DNA of 11,569 bases from Pseudomonadota bacterium (lineage in GTDB: Bacteria; Pseudomonadota; Alphaproteobacteria; Rhizobiales; Rhizobiaceae): positions 1 through 11,569 of the forward strand of contig JAFAGL010000187.1 of the NCBI GenBank assembly GCA_023422735.1, written 5' to 3'. Both the position numbers and the translations under genes were made by a program. Within the stretch, counting starts at the first letter, position 1, and each line of letters starts with the position of its first letter. Below are positions 6,309 to 11,569 of the stretch, piece after piece. Under the pieces are notes generated by a model. The model saw only the letters and a list, made by a program, of their open reading frames with translations, ran no database searches and had not been told where the DNA came from.

Positions 6309-7631
6309 ATGAATGGCACCGCCGTGAAGAAATCATTTCCAACTGGCAATCTGTGGCGGGCGAGCAGTTCGCTGACCATTGAAGCTGGGCCTTTGCAGGA
6401 CGATCTCGACGTGGATTTCGTCATTATAGGTGGCGGATTCACGGGTGCTGCCGCCGCTCTGGAGGCAGCAAGGCAAGGTGCGCGTGTCGCGCTGCTCGAA
6501 AGCGAAACATTCGGGCATGGCGGCTCCGGACGCAATGTCGGCCTTGTCAACGCAGGTTTGTGGCTTCCGCCTGATGATGTCCGTAAGGAAATGGGTGAAC
6601 AGGCGGGTGAACGGTTGATTGAAACGCTCGGCAAGGCGCCTGAGCTTGTCTGGTCATTGATTGAACGCGAAGGCATCGACTGCGAAGCAACCCACAATGG
6701 AACGTTGCATCTCGCACATTCGCCCGCCGGTTTGCGCGATCTCCACAGCCGCCATGCGCAAGGGATCGCACGCAATTTTCCGTTGACGCTGCTTGATGCC
6801 GAAGAAACCCGGCGCCGCACCGGCAGCGATCTTTTCCTTGGTGCCTTGCTTGATGCGCGTGCGGGCACCATCCAGCCCTTGTCTTATGCGCGCGGCCTCG
6901 CGAAGGCGGCAATCGCCGATGGCGCGCGCTTATTCGAGCATTCGAAAGTCACTATGGTTCGGCGTGAGCAGGATCTTTGGTGCGTTACGGCGAACAACAA
7001 GACCGTGCGCGCCAAGGCGCTTTTGTTGGCCACCAATGCGTATTTTGAAGGGATCGACATTCCTTTTCGCCCGCAATTCGTCGCGATGAGCTATTGTCAG
7101 TTCGCAACAGCACCAATGCCCGAACGCCTGCGTGCCGAAATCCTGCCGGGTGGAGAAGGCTGCTGGGACACAGCCCTCGTCATGTCGTCCTTCCGTATTG
7201 ATCAGGCAGGCCGAATGATCCTCGGCGCTGTGGGTAATGTGGAAGGACCGGGAAGAAGCATCCATGCAGGCTGGGCGCGCCGCAAGCTGGCGCAGGTCTA
7301 TCCACAGCTTGCAGATCTGCCATTTGAATATGCATGGCGCGGTCGCATCGCCATGACCAGCGACCACATTCCAAAGATCATCGAGTTCGGCCCATCCGCT
7401 TATGCCGCCTTTGGATATTCCGGGCGCGGTATCGGCCCCGGCACGGTATTCGGAACGGCTGTCGCGAATGCAGCACTCGATGGCAGTACAGCGGATCTGC
7501 CGGTGGTCCCGGTTTCAACCCATGACGAACGCTTTGTCAGCTTCCGCGAGGCTTATTACGAAAGCGGAGCGATTCTGACCCATGCGATCAAGCCGCGCAC
7601 AGGCTTCAATCGAAGGAAGGTCAGCAGCTGA
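6309..7631 (+). CDS. FAD-dependent amine/amino-acid oxidoreductase, DadA/PuuB-like
   Basis: A 440-residue DAO-family flavoprotein. The Rossmann FAD-binding motif VIIGGGFTG (38-46) is followed by Glu64 at the end of the second strand, which would bind the adenosine ribose. Next comes FGHGGSGRNVGLVNAG (68-83), the stretch following the dinucleotide fold in PuuB-type (gamma-glutamylputrescine) oxidoreductases. The C-terminal FAD-contact segment FGYSGRGIGPGTVFG is at about residues 371-385. An N-terminal leader with LW-ASS and PL-DDLDVD also matches PuuB-type enzymes. There is no signal peptide, so it is cytoplasmic. It would oxidise a C-N bond of an amine or amino acid to an imine. The start ATG 6309 has GCGAGAG eight bases upstream. 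Divergence from the LysR gene suggests control by it. PuuB, DadA or a related demethylating oxidase are all possible. Confidence 0.9.
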   Translation: MNGTAVKKSFPTGNLWRASSSLTIEAGPLQDDLDVDFVIIGGGFTGAAAALEAARQGARVALLESETFGHGGSGRNVGLVNAGLWLPPDDVRKEMGEQAGERLIETLGKAPELVWSLIEREGIDCEATHNGTLHLAHSPAGLRDLHSRHAQGIARNFPLTLLDAEETRRRTGSDLFLGALLDARAGTIQPLSYARGLAKAAIADGARLFEHSKVTMVRREQDLWCVTANNKTVRAKALLLATNAYFEGIDIPFRPQFVAMSYCQFATAPMPERLRAEILPGGEGCWDTALVMSSFRIDQAGRMILGAVGNVEGPGRSIHAGWARRKLAQVYPQLADLPFEYAWRGRIAMTSDHIPKIIEFGPSAYAAFGYSGRGIGPGTVFGTAVANAALDGSTADLPVVPVSTHDERFVSFREAYYESGAILTHAIKPRTGFNRRKVSS

Positions 7632-7647
7632 GAATGTGCTGACCTTC
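7616..7647. terminator. Perfect 11-bp hairpin between convergent genes, candidate bidirectional terminator
   Basis: GAAGGTCAGCA (7616-7626) and TGCTGACCTTC (7637-7647) pair perfectly around a 10-base loop that contains the oxidoreductase stop codon (7629-7631). The right arm ends 11 bases before the Rnk stop. Neither strand has a T-run after the stem, so it is not a textbook intrinsic terminator. Its place between convergent 3' ends still favours a shared terminator or message-end protection. Confidence 0.6.
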
Positions 7648-7658
7648 AGGATCGGACA

Positions 7659-8042
7659 TCAGCCGACGCTTTCCACCGTCAAACGGTGATTGCGGCCATC
7701 GCGCGCCTGCCAGTCGATTGACTGGCCTTCCGACAAGCCGATCAAGGCAACCCCGATGGGAGTCAGAATGGAAATCCGCCCTTCGGCAATATCGGCTTCA
7801 CCCGGATAAACCAGCGTCACGGCGCGGCTCTCACCTTCGGCGGAATAGCTGAGTTTCGAACCCATGCGGATCGTCTTGGCCCGAAGCTTCTCTTCCGGCA
7901 CGATCTTTGCTCGATCGAGTTCGGTGGCAAGCTCTTCAGCCACAACCGCATTGGAAGCGTTTTCAGCGAGAAGCGAAAGCTTGTCGTAATCGCTCTGGGT
8001 AATCTGGATAGCAGGCTTGCGGCCGCTGCGGCTGTTAGACAT
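7659..8042 (-). CDS. rnk: Rnk-like nucleoside diphosphate kinase regulator (GreA/GreB C-terminal domain)
   Basis: A 127-residue protein. A short N-terminal helical region (about 14-55) replaces the long coiled coil of GreA, and is followed by the GreA/GreB C-terminal domain with the hallmark VYPGEADIAEG (79-89), ISILTPIGVALIGL (90-103) and EGQSIDW. Rnk proteins bind RNA polymerase near the secondary channel without cleavage activity, and were first described as affecting nucleoside diphosphate kinase levels. The start ATG 8042 has GAAGAG upstream. It appears to be a single gene: it converges on the oxidoreductase and lies 240 bases beyond the end of the right-hand operon. The family call is firm; the symbol rests on domain architecture only. 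Confidence 0.88.
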   Translation of the reverse strand: MSNSRSGRKPAIQITQSDYDKLSLLAENASNAVVAEELATELDRAKIVPEEKLRAKTIRMGSKLSYSAEGESRAVTLVYPGEADIAEGRISILTPIGVALIGLSEGQSIDWQARDGRNHRLTVESVG

Positions 8043-8282
8043 GGTTTTAACTCTTCAGGTGAAAGGCCGATCGATCTGTTCGGCGAATGAATGCGGGACG
8101 CAGCCGCCAGACGGGCGCAACCGACATATTGAATGGAGCAGATTTGGAACACCCCGCAGCCGGGGCGGAATGCGACCGAGCCCGGGGCCTAGTATCCTGC
8201 GATAGGACACAACCTTGAGATGGGTTTATGAGCGGGCATCGTCTTCATGATAGATAGAGGGTGGCGATGCCGCGTTGGAAAG
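8043..8282. other. 240-base non-coding gap between the monooxygenase and rnk, with small inverted repeats
   Basis: No supported gene lies here. It must hold the rnk promoter, but I see no convincing -35/-10 pair. Inverted repeats: CCCCG/CGGGG around CAGC at 8152-8165; TATC/GATA around 4 bases at 8193-8204; and GGCATCG (8235-8241) with CGATGCC (8265-8271), 23 bases apart, just past the monooxygenase stop. None is followed by a T-run on the minus strand, so the end of the operon transcript is not clearly marked. Confidence 0.4.
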
Positions 8283-9548
8283 TCAAGCCAGACCCTGTTC
8301 ACCAACCAGTTTTCGTCGCCTAAGAACCGGCATCACATGGTCCGCGAACCGTTCCAGATCGCCCGGCAAGACCGGGGCCATGACATTAAAGCCGTCCGAT
8401 GCACCCGTTTCCACCCATTCCTCCATCGTGTCGGCAATTGTCTCGCCTGTGCCGACCAGAAGCAAATGACCCCGACCACTCGCCATCCGCGCCAGCAATT
8501 GCCGCACAGTCAGGTTTTCGCGCCTGGCGAGACCGACGAGAACCGACACGCGGCTCTGGCTGGCTTGATTGCCGGCTTCAGGTACGAAATCGTCCGGCAA
8601 GGGTTGATCGAGATCGAGAAGTTCAAGGTCAATGCCGAGAAATTCCGAACCCTTCGCAATCAGATGTTCCAAACTCGCGAAACTGTTCAGTTGCGCCAGC
8701 CGCGCCTCCGCTTCTTCCCGGTTGGCCGCGACAATCGGCACGAGGCCGGGCAGGATGCGAACTGCGTCCGGATCGCGCCCTTGCTGCTTCGCCCGGCTTT
8801 TCATATCGGCGTAAAACGCCCGCGCGTCATCGATATCGGCTTGTACCGTGAACACGAGATCGGCACGGGTAGCGGCAAAAGCGCGCCCGGCTTCCGATGA
8901 ACCGGCTTGCGCCAGAACCGGCCGGGTTTGCGGCGGACGTGGCACGTTCAAAGGCCCCGCGCTGCGCACGAACGGCCCTTCGTGACGAACAGCGCGAACC
9001 TTGGCCGGGTCGAGATATTGCCCCGATTTCTGATCGCCCAGCTTCGCGTCCTCATCCCAGCTTTCCCATAAGGCGATCACCGCGTCGACGACATCGGCGG
9101 CCCGCGCATAGCGCTGCGCGTGCTCTGGCATCGCATCGAGACCGAAATTACGCGCTTCAAGGACATTGGACGAGGTGACGATATTCCAGCCTGCGCGACC
9201 ACGACTGATGTGATCGAGACAGGCAAAGCGACGCGCCAGATGAAACGGGTGGTCGAAACTCGTCGAGGCAGTTGCGATCAGCCCGATCCGGCTGGTGACC
9301 GCCGCCAGGGCGGACATGATGACGATGGGGTCCATTGCGTCCGACAAATGCTTGTCGGACGCGGCTTGAAGCGCCAGGACATCGCCCAGAAAAAGCGCGT
9401 CGAATCCAGCGCGTTCGGCTCGCGTGGCGATGTCGATCCAGAATGACAGATCGGTGACTGCGTGCGGATCGCTTTCCGGCATCCGCCATGCAGCCTCATG
9501 CGCACCCAAACCATAAAGAACCGCATTGAGATGCATTTGCCGGATCAA
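8283..9548 (-). CDS. LLM-class flavin-dependent monooxygenase, NtaA/SnaA/DszA-like
   Basis: A 421-residue TIM-barrel monooxygenase of the group containing nitrilotriacetate, pristinamycin and dibenzothiophene-sulfone monooxygenases. These use FMNH2 from a separate reductase to oxygenate N- or S-containing organics. Visible signatures: RQMHLNAVLYGLG then HEAAWR near the N-terminus, SRGRAGWNIVTS (115-126), LAQAGSSEAGR (212-222) and GFNVMAP (386-392). The start is probably TTG 9548: its TTG overlaps the stop of the binding-protein gene as TTGA, and residues 3-6 (RQMH) fit the family N-terminus. ATG 9536 is the alternative and would lose four residues. It is the last gene of the importer operon, so it probably acts on the imported compound. 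No flavin reductase gene is in view. The compound is unknown. Confidence 0.92.
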   Translation of the reverse strand: MIRQMHLNAVLYGLGAHEAAWRMPESDPHAVTDLSFWIDIATRAERAGFDALFLGDVLALQAASDKHLSDAMDPIVIMSALAAVTSRIGLIATASTSFDHPFHLARRFACLDHISRGRAGWNIVTSSNVLEARNFGLDAMPEHAQRYARAADVVDAVIALWESWDEDAKLGDQKSGQYLDPAKVRAVRHEGPFVRSAGPLNVPRPPQTRPVLAQAGSSEAGRAFAATRADLVFTVQADIDDARAFYADMKSRAKQQGRDPDAVRILPGLVPIVAANREEAEARLAQLNSFASLEHLIAKGSEFLGIDLELLDLDQPLPDDFVPEAGNQASQSRVSVLVGLARRENLTVRQLLARMASGRGHLLLVGTGETIADTMEEWVETGASDGFNVMAPVLPGDLERFADHVMPVLRRRKLVGEQGLA

Positions 9549-10564
9549 TTTTCCAGCAACCGGTTCGAGAAGTAGGTCGAGAAATCCGGCTTTTGTAGCA
9601 ATGGCTTGCCATCACCATCTAATAGAATACCTGAGGAATGCAGAAAGGCGCCGATCGATTCCATCTTGGCCGGGTCGATCAACCCGACCGTGCCATCTGC
9701 GCGCGCCAGATAATGTCCCTCGACAAGCGCCTTGAGCGAAGCGCGGATCAACTCGGGATCGGTCAGCATGTCTTTGTTGGCATCCACCAGAATACGCGCC
9801 GCTTCATCCGGATTGTCGACCGCGAAAGCGTAGCCGCGTTGCGTCGCCTTCAAGAAAGCGGAAGCGGCCTCTGGCTGCGCATCCAGAAATGCCTGGCTGG
9901 ATGACAGAAAAGTCGTGTGCTGATCGGGCACGCCAAAATCCGCGTAACGGAAAGCGCGCTGCTTGCGCCCTTCCAGTTCTGCCTTCACGCCTTCCCATGT
10001 GTAGACCTCCAGCGTGAAATCGACCGCACCATTGGCCAGTGCCTCATATGCGGAAGTGCCGAGCGTGATTGTCTCGAACTCGCCCTTGCCACCATCATTG
10101 CGGATCAATGAGGCGATCAAGGTCTTTTCCCAATTGCTGCCAAATCCGCCATAGGTCAGTCCGTCGAGATCCAGCGGCCGTTGAATGTCCTTGCGCTCGT
10201 CATTGAAGACCAACCGGCCGGTCTCGGTTTGCACCACGGCATAGACAGCTTTGAGATCAGCACCCGCACTACGTTGCGTGAAAAACCCGAGTGCGCCCGT
10301 CACGCCGAATTGCGCGATATCATTGGCAATCAACGTTCCCGGGCTGGCGTCGCCATAGGGCAGGATTTCCACCTCAAGCCCGGCATCCGTATAAAAGCCC
10401 ATGTCGCGCGCGACATACAGGCCGACATGATTGGTGTTGGGCGTCCAGTCCAGCGCGATCCTGACGCTGTTGCGTTTCGCTGGCTGTGCCCCCGCAGGCG
10501 CTGAACCTGCGGCTCCGGCGAGCAAGGTCAGCAAAACCATTTGACGGCGATTGATCTTGGTCAT
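9545..10564 (-). CDS. ABC transporter substrate-binding protein, NMT1/THI5 (ThiY/SsuA) type
   Basis: A 339-residue periplasmic protein. The leader contains NRRQMVLL, a twin-arginine-like motif, then a hydrophobic core, with likely cleavage after Ala26 (PAGA-QP). The mature N-terminus LDWTPNTNHVGLYVA (38-52), followed by GFYTDAGLEVEI, is the hallmark of the ThiY-like (hydroxymethylpyrimidine precursor) part of the NMT1 family. However, the later FGVPDQHTTFLSSS stretch is less like ThiY, and the operon carries a monooxygenase rather than thiamine genes. It should bind a small heterocyclic, amino or sulfonated compound and pass it to the adjacent permease. The start ATG 10564 overlaps the ATPase stop as ATGA. 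The family is firm; the ligand is open. Confidence 0.92.
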   Translation of the reverse strand: MTKINRRQMVLLTLLAGAAGSAPAGAQPAKRNSVRIALDWTPNTNHVGLYVARDMGFYTDAGLEVEILPYGDASPGTLIANDIAQFGVTGALGFFTQRSAGADLKAVYAVVQTETGRLVFNDERKDIQRPLDLDGLTYGGFGSNWEKTLIASLIRNDGGKGEFETITLGTSAYEALANGAVDFTLEVYTWEGVKAELEGRKQRAFRYADFGVPDQHTTFLSSSQAFLDAQPEAASAFLKATQRGYAFAVDNPDEAARILVDANKDMLTDPELIRASLKALVEGHYLARADGTVGLIDPAKMESIGAFLHSSGILLDGDGKPLLQKPDFSTYFSNRLLEN

Positions 10565-11337
10565 GACGAAGTCGATCCTTTGGTAACGGCACCGAGAAGC
10601 GTTTCGAGGATGTCCGCTTCCAAGGCGTTGGCGCTGGCAATGATGTGCTTGTCGGCATGTCGTGGTCGCGGCAGATCGATCTGGAACTCACGTATCACTT
10701 GAGCTGGGCGTGCCGACAAAACATAAATCCGGTCAGATAGATAAACGGCTTCTCTGACATCGTGGGTGATTAACAGCGCTGTCCAGCGATGTGTCTGCCA
10801 CATCCCTTCCAGCCAGCGCTGCATGGTTGTTCGGGTGAGCGCATCGAGTGCGCCGAAAGGTTCATCGAGAAGCAGCATGTCACGGTGCTGCACCACTGTG
10901 CGAAGCAAGGCCGCGCGTTGCCGCATGCCGCCGGACAACTGCGCCGGATAATGGCGCTCGAACCCCTCCAGTCCGAATTCGCGAAACAAGGGCGCCACCT
11001 GTTGGCGCGCTTGCTTCCGCCGCACGCCCTGCACTTCCAATCCGAGCGTCGTATTGTCCAGAATGCGCCGCCAGGGCATCAAGGCGTCGCGTTGCGGCAT
11101 GAAAGCGAAATGCCCGGCAGTTTTGCGGATCGGCTGGTTATCGAAGCGCAGCTCGCCGGCGTCTTGCTTGATCCCACCTGTCAGGATCTGGAAGATCGTC
11201 GATTTGCCGGCACCGGAAGGTCCGAGGATCGAAACGAATTCCCCTGGCTGAACTTTGAGGGAAATTCCTGCCAGAACGTCGGTTTCGCCGAAGGACTTCG
11301 AAACCTCACGCAATTCAAGGCGCGGCGGGGCCGTCAT
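10561..11337 (-). CDS. ABC transporter ATP-binding protein, SsuB/TauB/ThiZ-like
   Basis: A 258-residue ATPase without a TOBE extension, the usual size for nitrate/sulfonate/taurine-class importers. Motifs: Walker A GPSGAGKST (39-47), Q-loop Gln82 within MPQRDALMPWR, signature LSGGMRQ (134-140), Walker B MLLLDEP (154-160), D-loop GALD and switch His192. The MPQ-DALMPW Q-loop context is typical of SsuB/TauB-class proteins. The start is ATG 11337 (MTAPPRLELREVSKSFG), which overlaps the permease stop as ATGA. The frame is open 33 codons further, but that is antisense-like sequence over the permease 3' end. It powers import together with the flanking permease and binding protein. Confidence 0.94.
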   Translation of the reverse strand: MTAPPRLELREVSKSFGETDVLAGISLKVQPGEFVSILGPSGAGKSTIFQILTGGIKQDAGELRFDNQPIRKTAGHFAFMPQRDALMPWRRILDNTTLGLEVQGVRRKQARQQVAPLFREFGLEGFERHYPAQLSGGMRQRAALLRTVVQHRDMLLLDEPFGALDALTRTTMQRWLEGMWQTHRWTALLITHDVREAVYLSDRIYVLSARPAQVIREFQIDLPRPRHADKHIIASANALEADILETLLGAVTKGSTSS

Positions 11338-11569
11338 CGTGCCACCTCCTGCGTGAATCGCGCCCAAGGCATCGAAACGCGTTGCACGAGAACCGTGATC
11401 CCGAACAGCACCAAAGTCAGCGTGGCGCTTATGCAAACCGCGGCAAGCACCAGGTCCGGCCGAAAATTGTTCTTGGCGTTGAGGATATAGATGCCCAGCC
11501 CGCGCGCGGCACCGGAATATTCGGCAAAGATCGCGCCCACGACGGCATAGGTGATGGAGATGCGCAGGC
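11334..11569 (-). CDS. ABC transporter permease, SsuC/TauC/ThiX-like, 5' part outside window
   Basis: Only the last 78 residues are visible; the frame is open through the right edge, so the GTG at 11540 is not the start. The visible part begins LRISITYAVVGAIFAEY then GAARGLGIYI, the conserved region just after the EAA loop of SsuC/TauC/ThiX permeases. A final membrane segment follows at about VLAAVCISATLTLVLFGITV. It is the first visible gene of the right-hand operon, with its stop overlapping the ATPase start. Further operon genes and the promoter lie outside the window. Confidence 0.85.
   Translation of the reverse strand, partial: LRISITYAVVGAIFAEYSGAARGLGIYILNAKNNFRPDLVLAAVCISATLTLVLFGITVLVQRVSMPWARFTQEVAR

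Noticed and set aside
6245..6871. 208-codon open frame on the minus strand
   Set aside because: It is antisense to the FAD-binding domain of the oxidoreductase; serine- and arginine-rich, with no domain.
8152..8165. CCCCG/CGGGG hairpin as intrinsic terminator of the right-hand operon
   Set aside because: Only 5 bp, over 100 bases past the stop, with no T-run after it on the minus strand.
8247..8900. 217-codon open frame on the plus strand
   Set aside because: It lies opposite the 3' half of the flavin monooxygenase and has no recognisable domain or ribosome site.
1..11569. CRISPR array, tRNA or rRNA genes, insertion sequences, phage or toxin-antitoxin genes
   Set aside because: I looked for repeated spacers, transposase motifs, terminal repeats and tRNA-like arms and saw none; coding density and style are uniform across the window.

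Overview
The window looks like chromosome of an alphaproteobacterium of the Rhizobiales. A Brucella/Ochrobactrum-type genome is my best guess, from GC-rich but not extreme coding sequence, the style of the ABC importer operons and the protein sequences. This is an impression, not a database result. Coding is dense and ordinary: 13 genes (two cut by the window ends), no RNA genes, no insertion sequences, no CRISPR array and no phage genes.

Left block (1-5278). A minus-strand operon reads from 4582 leftwards: a periplasmic polyamine/opine-type binding protein, its ATPase, two inner-membrane permeases, then a CE4 (NodB-fold) deacetylase or imidase-like hydrolase that runs off the left edge. ATPase, permease 1 and permease 2 are joined by 4-base ATGA overlaps. 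A MarR-family regulator is transcribed divergently. The 132-base gap between it and the operon holds clustered TCTTTC/GAAAGA inverted repeats that look like its operator.

Middle block (5282-8042). A GcvA-like LysR regulator converges on the MarR gene, with only 3 bases between the stop codons. It diverges from a DadA/PuuB-type FAD amine oxidoreductase. The LysR/oxidoreductase gap contains a TATAAT hexamer inside one perfect dyad, followed by a second perfect dyad. A perfect 11-bp hairpin closes the oxidoreductase gene against a convergent Rnk (GreA/GreB C-terminal domain) gene.

Right block (8283-11569). A second minus-strand operon reads permease (cut by the right edge), SsuB/TauB-type ATPase, NMT1/THI5-type binding protein with a twin-arginine-like signal, and an NtaA/SnaA-type flavin monooxygenase. 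Every junction is a 4-base overlap, the last one being TTGA with a TTG start. This reads as an import-and-oxidise module for a small organic N- or S-containing compound.

Together the window seems to be a catabolic/uptake region. One importer is paired with a C-N hydrolase and possibly an amine oxidoreductase, under MarR and LysR control. A second importer is paired with a flavin monooxygenase. The substrates cannot be read from the sequence. Neither module is obviously a new class of system; the possible novelty is in their substrates and in the dyad-rich control regions.
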